From the NCBI GenBank assembly GCA_025356575.1, contig JANXSP010000029.1, positions 49,471 through 113,470 on the forward strand: 64,000 bases of DNA. The letters run 5' to 3'. Below are positions 45,745 through 55,600 of this stretch, in pieces. Numbering within the stretch: position 1 is the stretch's first letter; each line of letters opens with the position of its first letter. A program made the position numbers and the translations under genes. Origin of the DNA: Novosphingobium sp. (GTDB lineage: Bacteria > Pseudomonadota > Alphaproteobacteria > Sphingomonadales > Sphingomonadaceae). Below the pieces are notes generated by a model. That model ran no database searches. It saw nothing but the letters and a program-made list of their open reading frames with translations, and was not told where the DNA came from.

Positions 45745-46257
45745 ATGACCAATTTTGGAAAAATCCTCGGACTGAGCGCGGCGACACTGGTCGCAATCGG
45801 CGCGCCTGCGTTTGCCGCCACGACTCCGGCAACGACGACCGCCCACGCCGCAGCGCGCCCGCACGCCGCCAAGGCGCAGGCCAAGGCCCCCGCAGTCGCC
45901 GCGCGCACCACGGTGGCCCATCCGGCCGCACGCCCGGCCGTCGCTGCACGCCCGGTCGTCGCAGCGCACGTTGCTCCCGCCCGTTCCGTACCCGTCCGAG
46001 CAGTACCCGTCCGGGCCGTACCCGTCCGTGCGCCGGCTGTGGCCGCCCACGCCATCCCTGCGCGACCCATGACCGCTCACGTTATGCCGGCCGCCGGTAA
46101 TGCGGTGATGGCCCGCGCCGCCGCACCTCGTCCCGCGCGCCCCCCGGCGCGGGTGGTGACCGGCCGGATGGTCCAGGCCCGCCTGTCCAACGGCAAGGTC
46201 GTGACCTACAACTGCAGCCTGGCCGGCAATGCGACCAAGACCGCCTGTCGCGCCTGA
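45745..46257 (+). CDS. Ala/Pro/Arg-rich secreted protein with repeats
   Basis: A 170-residue protein of unknown function. A signal peptide (MTNFGKILGLSAATLVAIGAPAFA) precedes a low-complexity basic region of Ala, Pro, Val, Arg and His with tandem VPVRA units encoded by imperfect 15-bp DNA repeats near 45990-46035. The C-terminal 40 residues (VVTGRMVQARLSNGKVVTYNCSLAGNATKTACRA) look folded and contain two Cys that could form a disulfide. The start has CGGGAA upstream. It ends before a strong hairpin shared with the convergent kinase gene. Confidence 0.75.
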   Translation: MTNFGKILGLSAATLVAIGAPAFAATTPATTTAHAAARPHAAKAQAKAPAVAARTTVAHPAARPAVAARPVVAAHVAPARSVPVRAVPVRAVPVRAPAVAAHAIPARPMTAHVMPAAGNAVMARAAAPRPARPPARVVTGRMVQARLSNGKVVTYNCSLAGNATKTACRA

Positions 46258-46262
46258 AGCCT

Positions 46263-46305
46263 TGAACGGCCGCCGGTCGGAGTTGCTCCGGCGGGCGGCC
46301 GTTCA
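46263..46305. terminator. Bidirectional hairpin between the Ala-rich protein gene and the kinase gene
   Basis: A perfect 12-bp inverted repeat (TGAACGGCCGCC / GGCGGCCGTTCA) encloses a 19-base loop that itself pairs (CGGAG-TTG-CTCCG), giving a long composite hairpin. It lies 6 bases after one stop and 2 bases from the other, so it can terminate transcription from both sides although T-runs are short. Confidence 0.7.
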
Positions 46306-46306
46306 C

Positions 46307-47707
46307 CTATTGCGGTAAGGCCAGCACCGGCGGGGTCTGCGGCGTCACCGACGGCAGGCGCATTACCGCGCGCAACCCGGGTGCGTTGTCCTCCAGCGCG
46401 AATGTCCCGCCGTGAAGATGGGCGACCGTCGCCACCAGCGAGAGGCCGAGCCCGGCACCGCCCTGGGGCCGCGCTGCTTCGAGCCGCCCGAACCGGCGCA
46501 GCGCCAGTGCCCGATCGTCTTCGGCAATTCCCGGACCATCGTCGGCTACGGCCAGTTCCAGCGCGCCCTCGCGCTGCACCAGGCTCAGCGCAATCGTCGA
46601 TCCGCCGACCGCGTATTTCAGCGCGTTATCGATGAGGTTGGCGAGTGATTGCCCGAGCAGCTCGCGGTGGGCGTCGATCGTGGCGTGGGCGGGAACGGCA
46701 ACCTCCAGCGCGAAGCCCTGATCTTCCGCCAACGGGCCGTAAACCTCGGCAAGATCGCGGAGCATCTCGGCGCCGTCGAACCGGGTGAACTGTTCGCGGC
46801 CGATGCCCGCTTCGTTGCGGCTGATCTGCAGCGCGGTGGTCAACATCCGCAACAGCCGGTCCGCCTCATCCGACACCGAGCCCAGCGCGGCGATCGCGGT
46901 TCCGTCGCGCGTGGTCATCGAGGCGCGGTCGATCGTCGCCTTCAGCCGCGCGATGGGCGAGCGCAAATCGTGCGCCAGCGCGTCGGTCACCAGCCGCAGT
47001 TCGGTCAGCAGTACCTGCACCCGTTCGAGCATCGCGTTGATCGCGTGACCGAGCCGGTCGAACGCGTCGCCCGAACCATCGGGCGAAACCCGCGCCGCCA
47101 GTTCGCCAGCGCTGAATTCGGAGGCGACGTTGGCGATATGGTTCACCCGTCGGCCGATGAACCACGCGAACAGCCAGGCGCTGAACCCGGCTACGACCAG
47201 CCCCGCCAGCGATGCGGTGATCAGCGAGGATTCGATGATCGTCCCCAGGCGCTCCTCGCTTTCGAGGATCTGGCCGCTCAGGAGGACATAGCCGCCACCC
47301 AGCTTGGCGGTGTGGAGACCCGACATCGCGGCTTGGGCGCTGCCGGTGGTGCGGATCACGCGCTCCTGCCAGCCAACCGAATCGCCCAGCCCGGTCGGCC
47401 ATGCGTCGAGATTGCCGACCGCGAGCGATCCGTTGGGCGCGCGCAGGATGATCACCGCATTGCGCGGGCCATCGTTGGCAAGGCGATCCTCGATCGCGAC
47501 CGTGGCTGCGGCCAGCCCGCCGCGCTCGAATTCGTCGGACACATCCGAATCGAGCTCGGAAACGAAGTTCTGCGCGTCTGCGGTGATCGTCCGTTCGGTG
47601 AAGCCGTACATCAGCATCAGCGCCACCCCGACCGCTACGATCTGGGCGACCAGGAACGCCATCGCAATCTTCGCGGTGGTCGAGCCAAGAGGCCTGAGCA
47701 GGTTCAA
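46307..47707 (-). CDS. Two-component sensor histidine kinase (likely TTG start)
   Basis: A 466-residue membrane histidine kinase. Two helices (about residues 14-34, AMAFLVAQIVAVGVALMLMYG, and 165-190, LITASLAGLVVAGFSAWLFAWFIG) flank a periplasmic sensor of about 130 residues; a HAMP segment follows. The phospho-acceptor His is in TDALAHDLRSPIARLK, and the ATPase has NLIDNALKYA, ADDGPGIAEDD and GGAGLGLSLV. The start is TTG overlapping the regulator stop (TTGA); an ATG 15 codons later would cut into the first helix. The signal sensed is unknown. Confidence 0.9.
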   Translation of the reverse strand: MNLLRPLGSTTAKIAMAFLVAQIVAVGVALMLMYGFTERTITADAQNFVSELDSDVSDEFERGGLAAATVAIEDRLANDGPRNAVIILRAPNGSLAVGNLDAWPTGLGDSVGWQERVIRTTGSAQAAMSGLHTAKLGGGYVLLSGQILESEERLGTIIESSLITASLAGLVVAGFSAWLFAWFIGRRVNHIANVASEFSAGELAARVSPDGSGDAFDRLGHAINAMLERVQVLLTELRLVTDALAHDLRSPIARLKATIDRASMTTRDGTAIAALGSVSDEADRLLRMLTTALQISRNEAGIGREQFTRFDGAEMLRDLAEVYGPLAEDQGFALEVAVPAHATIDAHRELLGQSLANLIDNALKYAVGGSTIALSLVQREGALELAVADDGPGIAEDDRALALRRFGRLEAARPQGGAGLGLSLVATVAHLHGGTFALEDNAPGLRAVMRLPSVTPQTPPVLALPQ

Positions 47708-48390
47708 TCGGCGGTCCCGAGCATATAGCCCGCGCCGCGCACGGTCTTGAGCAAGGGCACGCCGAACCCGTCGTCGATCTTCTTGCGCAAACGGCTGACG
47801 TGCACGTCGATGACATTCGTGCCGGGATCGAAGTGATATTCCCACACCCCTTCGAGCAGCATCGTGCGCGTGACCACCTGATCCTTGTGGCGCATGAGAA
47901 ATTCGAGGAGCCGGAACTCGCGCGGCTGCAGCTCGACCGCGGGGCCCGCGCGGCGCACCCGCCGTGACAGCAGGTCCATCTCGAGATCGCCGCAGACCAG
48001 TTTGGTCTGCGGCGCAGGCTCGTTCTTGCCGCGGCGGATCAGCAGGCGGATGCGGGCGAGCAGCTCGGCAAAGCCGAAGGGCTTGGTCAGGTAGTCGTCG
48101 GCCCCGGCGTCGAGCCCCTCGACCCGGGCATCGACCGCGCCGAGCGCGGACAGGATGATTACCGGGGTTTCGATCTTCGCCGCCCGGATCGCGCCGAGCA
48201 CGGCCATCCCGTCCATCCCCGGAAGCATCCGGTCGAGCACGATGGCGTCGTAACTTCCGTCGGTTGCAAGATACAGCCCGTCGCGGCCGTTGGCGGCGTG
48301 ATCGACTTGCAGCCCCGCTTCGGCGAGCCCCTTGGCGATGAAATCGGCGACGGTCTTGTCGTCTTCCACAAGCAGGATCTTGAGCGTCAT
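47704..48390 (-). CDS. OmpR-family response regulator
   Basis: A 228-residue DNA-binding response regulator. The receiver domain has the acidic pair VEDD, phospho-acceptor Asp in AIVLDRMLPGMDG, Ser/Thr in IILSALG and Lys in DYLTKPF. The winged-helix domain ends in VIDVHVSRLRKKIDDGFGVPLLKTVRGAGYMLG. It is translated ahead of its cognate kinase with a 4-base overlap. The closest style is CopR/IrlR/QseB-like regulators; a link to copper is tempting because of the nearby CopA relic but not shown. Confidence 0.93.
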   Translation of the reverse strand: MTLKILLVEDDKTVADFIAKGLAEAGLQVDHAANGRDGLYLATDGSYDAIVLDRMLPGMDGMAVLGAIRAAKIETPVIILSALGAVDARVEGLDAGADDYLTKPFGFAELLARIRLLIRRGKNEPAPQTKLVCGDLEMDLLSRRVRRAGPAVELQPREFRLLEFLMRHKDQVVTRTMLLEGVWEYHFDPGTNVIDVHVSRLRKKIDDGFGVPLLKTVRGAGYMLGTAD

Positions 48391-48559
48391 CGTCCGGTGG
48401 GATCCCCAGCAACGCCGCAGACCGCCTGCGCTGCGCCGGGCCAGGCGCTATCAGCAAATGCCGGGATTGTAATCGCCTGCGTGGCGCAGGCGGGGTCCGT
48501 GTTGCCCGGGCGTGCGTTATGGACCAGCATGGCACGCCGCCGCAGCCGCAGGAGCCGAC

Positions 48560-49984
48560 ATGGACGACTACACTTCTCACGACGCCCTCGGACTGGCCGG
48601 GCTCGTGCGCAGCGGCCAGGTATCGGCGGGTGAACTGGTCGAAGCGGCGATTGCGCGCATCGAGCAGCTCGACCCCGCGATCAACGCGGTGGTGACGCGC
48701 GATTTCGAAGGCGCCCGCGCGCTCGCCAAGGCGCCGCTGCCCGCTGGCCCGTTCACCGGGGTGCCGTTCCTGGTCAAGGATTTCGGGATCGGGGTTGCCG
48801 GCTGGCGCTGCACCAGCGGCAGCCGGTTCTGCGCCGATGTGGTCGATACCGCGGATACCGGGCTGACCACGCGCTTCCGCGAAGCCGGGGTGGTCCTGCT
48901 CGGGCGCGGGGCATCATCCGAATACGGCATCGTCGGCAATGTCGAAACATCGCAGTTCGGCCCGACCCGCAACCCGTGGAACCCCCGGCATATCGCGGGC
49001 GGATCGTCGGGCGGATCGGCAGCGGCGGTGGCGGCGGGGATCGTGCCGATGGCGCACGCCTCGGACGGGCTCGGCTCGATCCGCATCCCCGCGGCGTGCT
49101 GCGGGCTGGTGGGTATGAAGCCGACGCGCAACCGCGTGCCCAACCTGCCCGACGGGTTCGACTATGCGATGGGCTTCTGCGTCGATCACGTCGTCACCCG
49201 CAGCGTCCGCGATAGCGCCGCGATGCTCGATGCCATCGGCTTGCCCGAGCCGGGATCGCCTTACGCGGTCCCCGCCAAGGCCGGCGCCTACCTCGATGAG
49301 GTCGCCCGCGGCCCGGGCAAGCTGCGTATCCGCTGGTCGGCCGAAACCCCCTCGGGCGCGCCGATCGACCCCGAGGTGCAGGCCGCGCTGGCGCATACCG
49401 CGGCGGCGCTGGCGGCGCTCGGCCACGATGTCCGCGAGGATACGCTCGGCGCCGATCACCGCGCCATCGCCCGCGCCCGCGCGCCGGTGTCGGCCGCGAA
49501 CTTTGCCGCGGGGATGCGCCGGGTGATCGAGCGGGTGGGCCGCGAACCGCGCGAGGACGAGCTCGAGCCGATGACCTGGGCGGCGCTCCAGGGCTCGCGC
49601 GCGGTAACCGGCGAACAGGCGTTCTACGGCTATCAGGAACTGCGCGTGCTGACTCGCCAGGTGGTCGAGAAGTTCGATCATTTCGACGTTTATCTGTGCC
49701 CGGTGATGAGCACGCCGCCGCCCGAAATCGGGTTCTCCGATCCCGCCAGCGTGACCCCGCGCGATCTCGGCAAGAAGCAGATGGCGCTGTTCCCGTTCTG
49801 CGCGCTGTTCAATTTCACCGGCCAGCCATCCTTGTCGCTGCCGCTGGGGATGAGCGCGTCGGGGCTCCCGATCGGGCTGATGTTCACCGGGCGCTATGCC
49901 GACGAGGCGACGCTCTACCGTCTGGCGGGGCAGCTCGAGACCGAGCTGCCGTGGGCGCAGCGCCGCCCGCAGGTCTGGGCATGA
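48560..49984 (+). CDS. Amidase signature family enzyme
   Basis: A 474-residue amidase-signature hydrolase. The Ser-cisSer-Lys triad is represented by Lys in GVPFLVKDFG, and the serines in HIAGGSSGGSAAAVAAG and the DGLGSIRIPAACCGLVGMKPT segment. Length and C-terminal FNFTGQPSLSLPLGM are standard. The start has AGGAG 5 bases upstream. It is the first of three genes joined by 4-base overlaps (amidase, lactone oxidase, PLP enzyme), so they are one operon. Substrate unknown; 6-aminohexanoate-cyclic-dimer and other amides are hydrolysed by relatives. Confidence 0.88.
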   Translation: MDDYTSHDALGLAGLVRSGQVSAGELVEAAIARIEQLDPAINAVVTRDFEGARALAKAPLPAGPFTGVPFLVKDFGIGVAGWRCTSGSRFCADVVDTADTGLTTRFREAGVVLLGRGASSEYGIVGNVETSQFGPTRNPWNPRHIAGGSSGGSAAAVAAGIVPMAHASDGLGSIRIPAACCGLVGMKPTRNRVPNLPDGFDYAMGFCVDHVVTRSVRDSAAMLDAIGLPEPGSPYAVPAKAGAYLDEVARGPGKLRIRWSAETPSGAPIDPEVQAALAHTAAALAALGHDVREDTLGADHRAIARARAPVSAANFAAGMRRVIERVGREPREDELEPMTWAALQGSRAVTGEQAFYGYQELRVLTRQVVEKFDHFDVYLCPVMSTPPPEIGFSDPASVTPRDLGKKQMALFPFCALFNFTGQPSLSLPLGMSASGLPIGLMFTGRYADEATLYRLAGQLETELPWAQRRPQVWA

Positions 49985-51243
49985 GCGCATGGCGCAACTG
50001 GTCGGGCAGCGTGGTCGCGCATCCCGCGCAGATCGTCCGCCCGCGCGACGAGGACGCGTTGGCGCAGATCGTCCGCGGCGCCGCGCAGGTCCGCGTCACC
50101 GGGGCCGGGCATTCATTCATGCCGCTGTGCGCAACCGCAGGCACGCTGGTGTCGCTCGACGACATGGCGGGCACACTGGTCGTCGCGGCGGACCGCGCGA
50201 GCGTCGATGCCCCCGCCGGATGGAGCCTCAAGCGGCTGACCGAGGCGCTGTGGGCGCAAGGCCTGTCGCTGGCCAACCAGGGCGACGTCAATCCGCAGAC
50301 GCTGGGCGGCGCGCTGGCGACGGGCACGCACGGCACCGGGCGCGAGCTCGGTTCGCTCGCGGCGATGGCGCGCGGCTACCGGCTGGTGCTGGCCGATGGC
50401 AGCGTGGTCGATTGCGACAAGGATCACGAGCCCGAACTGTTCGAGGCGCAGCGCCTGTCACTCGGGCTGCTCGGCGTCGCCACGCGCGTGCGGATCGCGG
50501 TGATCCCCGCGCTCCACCTCGAAGAACGGATCGCACGGCGCGCGCTGGCCGAGGTGCTCGATACGCTGCCCGCGCTCGCCGCGGCGACACGCCACATGGA
50601 GTTCTTCTTGTTCCCTTATGCCGAAACGGTAACGCTCAAGACGCTGCATCCGGCGGCGCCCGGCCCGCTTACCGCGCAGGAAGACGGCGACGCGGTGTTC
50701 CAGGCGTGCTGCGATCTGGCCGCCGCCGCCCCGCGCAGCGCGGCGATGATCCAGCGCGTGCTGGCGCGCTTGACGCGGGCCTCGCGGCGCAGCGGACCGG
50801 CGTGGCAGATCTTTCCGTCCGAACGCACCGTGCGGTTCGAGGAGATGGAGTACGAGATTCCGCTCGCGGGCGCAGTCCCGGCGCTGCGCGAAGCGCTCGC
50901 GCTGGTGCGGGCCAAGCGGATGCCGCTGATCTTTCCGTTCGAGTTCCGGATGGTGGCCGCCGACGACATCTGGCTGTCGCCGTTCCACGCCGGGGCCTGC
51001 GCCTCGATCTCGGTCCACCAATACGCCGCGATGCCGTTCGCCGAACACTTCGCCGCGCTCGAGGCGGTGTTCCGGGCGCACGGCGGGCGCCCGCACTGGG
51101 CCAAACGCCACACCCTGACCAGCGCGGATGTCGTCGCGCTCTATCCCCAGGCACAGGCCTTCGGCCAAGTCCGCAAGCGCGTCGACCCAGGAGCCAAATT
51201 CATGAACGACCATCTCCGCCAGCTGTTCGCGTTTTCGCTGTGA
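49981..51243 (+). CDS. D-arabinono-1,4-lactone oxidase-like FAD oxidoreductase
   Basis: A 420-residue FAD-binding (PCMH/VAO) oxidase of the aldono-lactone oxidase family. The FAD-domain motifs are VRVTGAGHSFMPLC, where His is the likely covalent flavin site, and NQGDVNPQTLGGALATGTHGTG. The C-terminal ALO domain shows EFFLFPYAE, RMVAADDIWLSPF and GGRPHWAKRHTL. Relatives oxidise L-gulono-, L-galactono- or D-arabinono-lactones. It overlaps the amidase stop (ATGA) and the next start (GTGA), so all three are coupled. Confidence 0.87.
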   Translation: MSAWRNWSGSVVAHPAQIVRPRDEDALAQIVRGAAQVRVTGAGHSFMPLCATAGTLVSLDDMAGTLVVAADRASVDAPAGWSLKRLTEALWAQGLSLANQGDVNPQTLGGALATGTHGTGRELGSLAAMARGYRLVLADGSVVDCDKDHEPELFEAQRLSLGLLGVATRVRIAVIPALHLEERIARRALAEVLDTLPALAAATRHMEFFLFPYAETVTLKTLHPAAPGPLTAQEDGDAVFQACCDLAAAAPRSAAMIQRVLARLTRASRRSGPAWQIFPSERTVRFEEMEYEIPLAGAVPALREALALVRAKRMPLIFPFEFRMVAADDIWLSPFHAGACASISVHQYAAMPFAEHFAALEAVFRAHGGRPHWAKRHTLTSADVVALYPQAQAFGQVRKRVDPGAKFMNDHLRQLFAFSL

Positions 51244-52367
51244 GTGCGAGCCGCGATCTTCATGCGCACCTGATCGGTCAGCCTGGATCCCGTGCGCGGA
51301 TCAACACCCCCGCGCTGATCCTCGATCGCGCAGCGTTCGGGCGCAACGTGGCGCGGATGGCGGAGTTCGCGCGCGGCCACGGCCTGGCGCTGCGCCCCCA
51401 CGCCAAGTCGCACAAGAGCGCGGACATCGCCCGCGCCCAGCTCGCCGCTGGGGCAATAGGGCTCTGCTGCGCCAAGCTGGGCGAGGCCGAGGCACTGGCC
51501 GCCGAGGGGATCACCGGGCTCCACCTGACCTCGCCCGTGGTGACCGCACCGGGGATCGCCCGGCTGGCGGCGCTGGCGCGGCGCACCGGGCCGCTCAGCG
51601 TAGTCGCCGATCATCCCGTTGTCGTCGATGCACTGGCCGCGGCGATGCAGGGCGGGCCGCCGCTGACCGTGATCGTCGATATCGATCCTGGGATCCGCCG
51701 CACCGGGGTCGCCTCGGCGGCGGAGGCCGTTGCCTTGGCCCGCCGCATCGCCGGGCACACTTCGCTGCGCTATGGCGGCGTGCAGTTCTATTGCGGCGCC
51801 CAGCAGCACATCGCCAATCTGGCCGAGCGCCGCGCCGCGCTTGCCGAGCGCACCGGGTATCTCAGCGAATGCATCGCCGCGCTCGCCGCCGCCGGGCTGG
51901 CGCCCGCGGTGGTGACCGGCGGCGGCACCGGAAGCCACGTCGTCGACGCCGAGCTTGGCGTGCTGACCGAGCTCCAGGTGGGCAGCTACGTGTTCATGGA
52001 CCGCGAGTACGGCGAATGCGACCTGGGTGCGGCAGACGCTTTCGAGACCGCGCTGATGGTCGATTCCAGCGTGATCAGCGCCAACGCCGCCGGGCTGGTG
52101 ACGATCGACGCCGGGCTCAAGGCGTTCGCGACCGATGCCGGTGCGCCCGTGGTGCTGAGCGGCGCGGGCCCAGACGTGCGCTACCGCTTCATGGGCGACG
52201 AACACGGTGCGCTGATCGGCGATGACCTCCCCGGGCTCGGCGAAAGGGTTTCGCTGGGCGCGCCGCACTGCGATCCGACGGTCAATCTGTATGATGCATA
52301 TCATGTGGTCGAAGGGGGCGAATTGGCCGCGATCTGGCCGGTCACAGCGCGCGGCCGATCCACCTAG
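51240..52367 (+). CDS. DSD1-family PLP-dependent enzyme (D-threonine aldolase / D-serine dehydratase-like), GTG start
   Basis: A 375-residue fold-type III PLP enzyme. The PLP lysine is in LRPHAKSHKSADIA, followed by the alanine-racemase-like barrel (VIVDIDPGIRRTGV, VTGGGTGSH) and the C-terminal metal site HCDPTVNLYDAYHVV. These fit D-threonine aldolase or D-serine dehydratase of the DSD1 family, acting on beta-hydroxy-D-amino acids. The start GTG overlaps the lactone oxidase stop (GTGA). Pairing with an amidase and a sugar-lactone oxidase suggests catabolism of an amide-linked hydroxy-amino compound, which is speculation. Confidence 0.87.
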   Translation: MSASRDLHAHLIGQPGSRARINTPALILDRAAFGRNVARMAEFARGHGLALRPHAKSHKSADIARAQLAAGAIGLCCAKLGEAEALAAEGITGLHLTSPVVTAPGIARLAALARRTGPLSVVADHPVVVDALAAAMQGGPPLTVIVDIDPGIRRTGVASAAEAVALARRIAGHTSLRYGGVQFYCGAQQHIANLAERRAALAERTGYLSECIAALAAAGLAPAVVTGGGTGSHVVDAELGVLTELQVGSYVFMDREYGECDLGAADAFETALMVDSSVISANAAGLVTIDAGLKAFATDAGAPVVLSGAGPDVRYRFMGDEHGALIGDDLPGLGERVSLGAPHCDPTVNLYDAYHVVEGGELAAIWPVTARGRST

Positions 52368-52489
52368 AATCGCCGTGCGGGCAATCGCCGCGTGATAGAA
52401 TAAAACTGACAGTTGTTATTTTGGGAATGGCGGATTTCCGCGCCGTTGCCGCATGCCGATCCGAAACGGTCGCGTTTCTGCATTCAAAA

Positions 52490-52506
52490 CAATACGCTAC
52501 GTATTG
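52490..52506. promoter_or_regulatory. Inverted repeat CAATACG-CTA-CGTATTG upstream of the autotransporter
   Basis: Two perfect 7-bp arms around a 3-base centre in an A/T-richer stretch 98 bases before the autotransporter start. Its form is typical of a TetR/AcrR-like operator. No regulator gene is adjacent. The 237-base intergenic region also has an A/T-rich patch near 52395-52430 but no sure promoter boxes. Confidence 0.4.
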
Positions 52507-52604
52507 ACGCGTGATTGCTCGGGAGGCTACGAGCCTGCCAACAACGCCGACAGCTGGCCGGGGTGCGCCCTGGTAACGAATCCTCGGCGGCAACAGGAGA
52601 GACC

Positions 52605-55600
52605 ATGACCACTCTGACAACTCGCGCCGCGCTGCTCGGCAGCGTTTCGACCGCCGCCGCGATGTTCCTCCTGCCCGCAACGGCACAGGCCCAGTCGACC
52701 ACCTGTTCGCAAGCCACCACCACGATCACCTGCATCGATGGCGCCGCCACCGTGCTGACCGCGACCACCACCGCCGGAACCACTGTCGTTCCCGGGCCGG
52801 GGCTGGTCACGACCTCGGCGGTCGGACCCTCGACGACGAGCTACGTCGCGACCGGGCCGATCGCGACCACGGGTGCCGGCGCGGTATCCCTGACCTCGAC
52901 CGGCGGGGCGCTCAGCTTCACCCCGGCCAGCGGCGCGCCGGTCAACATCAGCACCACCGGCGCCGGGGCCACGGGGCTCAACCTCAGCACGCCCGGCCAG
53001 GCAGCGACGGTCACAGTCGGCAACGTCAGCACCAACGGAACAGGCGCAACTGCCGTCGCATCGGGCAGCGGTACCGACCTGACGCTGCGTACGGGCAACA
53101 TCAGCGCCGCCGGCACGAGCAGCATCGGTCTCTCGGCGGTCAACCAGACGGGCAATATCGCGGTAACCACGGGCAATATCTCCGCGACCAGTCGCGGGTT
53201 CCAGACGATTGCGCAGCCAGGATTTTCGAATACCGTCGTTACGGGCAACGTCGATGCCGGCAACGGCGGCGTCCTGGCGAACGGCGGCACGGTTTCGATC
53301 ACCACGGGCAACGTCACGACTTCGACCAACGGCGGGACCACGCCCGCAGGTTTCGGCGTATCGGGCACTGCCTCGACCGGTAACATCGCCGTGCGCACCG
53401 GCAATGTCACCACCGCTGCTTTGGCCAACGGCACTGCGGTGACCGCCCGGGCGAACAGCGCGACGGGCTCGGTCGCCATCGATGCGGGCGCGCTCACCAC
53501 GGTCGGCAGCAACAGCAACGGCGTGTTCGCCACGGCCAACGGTGGCAACATCGGGGTCAACATCGTTTCTGCCACGACTTCGGGCGCGGGCGCGTTCGGC
53601 GTATTCGCCCAGACCGTCGGGACCGGGACGGTGACCACCAACGCCGGGGTCATCAGCACCACTGGAGCGGGATCGACGGGACTGGCCCTCCGCACCGGGA
53701 CCGGAGCGATCGATGCCGGGTACGGTAACATCACCACCGCTGGCGTGGCCGGCGCGGGCACCGCCAACGCGCTCGACATCGCCTCGACCGGGACGATCAA
53801 CTTGCGCGGTGCAGGGGCGACGCTGACCACCAGCGGCGCGAACGTCACCGCGGCATCGATCACTGGCGCGGGCGTTACCGGCAACCTCGGCAATGTTGTC
53901 ACCACCGGCGCGGGCGCACGCGGCGCGGTGATCACCTCGACCGCTCCGGTCAACCTGACCACCGGCAATCTCACCACCACCGCCACCGCGCTGACGCTGA
54001 GCAACGCCGGGCAACCGGCAACGGTCACCACGGGCAACATCGTCACCAGCGGACCGGCGGCGTTCGGCGTGTTTTCGGGCGCGGGCAGCGACCTGACGCT
54101 GACGACGGGGAGCATTACCACCACCGGCGCGAACAGCACCGCGATCGACGCGGGCAACCAGACCGGCAACATCGCGATCACCACGGGCGACGTCACCGCC
54201 ACCGGGCGCGGACTGCGCACCAATGCGACGACCAACGGCACCAACACGATCGTCACTGGCAATGTCGTCACCGGCGACCGCGGGATTCTCGCCAACGGCG
54301 GGACGGTGTCGATCACCGCGGGCAACATCACCACCTCGACCAACGGCGGAACCACCCCGGGCGGGTATGGCGCAATCGCCCAGGCGTTCACCGGCAATGC
54401 AACGATCCGTACCGGTACTGTCGTCACCGCTAACGGCGCTGGCATCGGCGCCAACGCGTTCAACGCGGTCGGTTCGGCCGATGTCGGCGGCTGCCCGAGC
54501 GTGACGACGACGGGGGCCAATTCGACTGCGGTCATAGCCCAGGCCGGGGGCACCGGATCGGTTACGATCAACTGCGGCGTGCTCAGCACCACGGGTGTCA
54601 ACAGCAACGGCGTCTATGCCGAATCGACTGGCGGCAACGTGCTGGTCAACATCACCTCGGCCACGACCACGGGTGACGGCGCGTACGGCGTCACCGGGCG
54701 CACCACCGGGACCGGCACGGTCACCACCAACGCCGGGGTCATCAGCACGACCGGGCTGGGTTCGACCGGACTGTTCATCCGCACCGACACCGGCGCGGTC
54801 AATGCCGGCTACGGTAACATCACCACCGCTGGCCTGGCCAACGGCGGCAACTCGGCAATCGCGCTCGACATCACCACGACCGGGCCGATCGCTCTGCGCG
54901 GCGCGGGCGCAACGCTGACGACCGGGGGCGCGGGGGTTACCGCCGCACAGATCAGTGGCGCGGGCGTCACCGGCAACCTCGGCAACGTCGTCACCACGGG
55001 CGCGGGATCGCAGGGCGCGGTCATCACCTCGACCGCGCCGGTCAACCTGATAGTCGGCAACGTCACCACCACGGGCAACGCACTCACCGTCAACGCCGGG
55101 GCCAACGCGGTTACGCTGACCACTGGCGCGGTGACCGCAAGCGAAGTCGGCGCTACCGGAACGCTCGTCAATTCGACAGGCGCGGTAACGTTCAACGGCG
55201 GCAAGCAGACCGCCAACGGCGCCACCGCGCTGCGCATCGCCGGCGGTGCGGGCGCGATCAATGCCACCGTCGCGGGTGCGGCGACCACGGGCGTCGCTTC
55301 GGCGGTCGTGGTCAGCGGGACCGGACCGGTATCGTTGACCAACACCGGCTTGATCACCACAACGGGTGCCGGGATCAACGGCATCAACCTGGCCGGCGGC
55401 GCGACCACGCTCAACTGCGGCAACGTCTCGACCACCGGCGCGAACAGCCCGGCGGTCGTCGTCGCGGGCGCCCAGACTACCAACGTCTCGTGCGGCACGG
55501 TCACCACCACCGGCGCGGCGAGCGACGGGATCGTCGTCAGCAATACACTGGCGGCGACCACCGTCAGCGGCGGCACCACCACGGTCAGCGGCGCGGGTTC

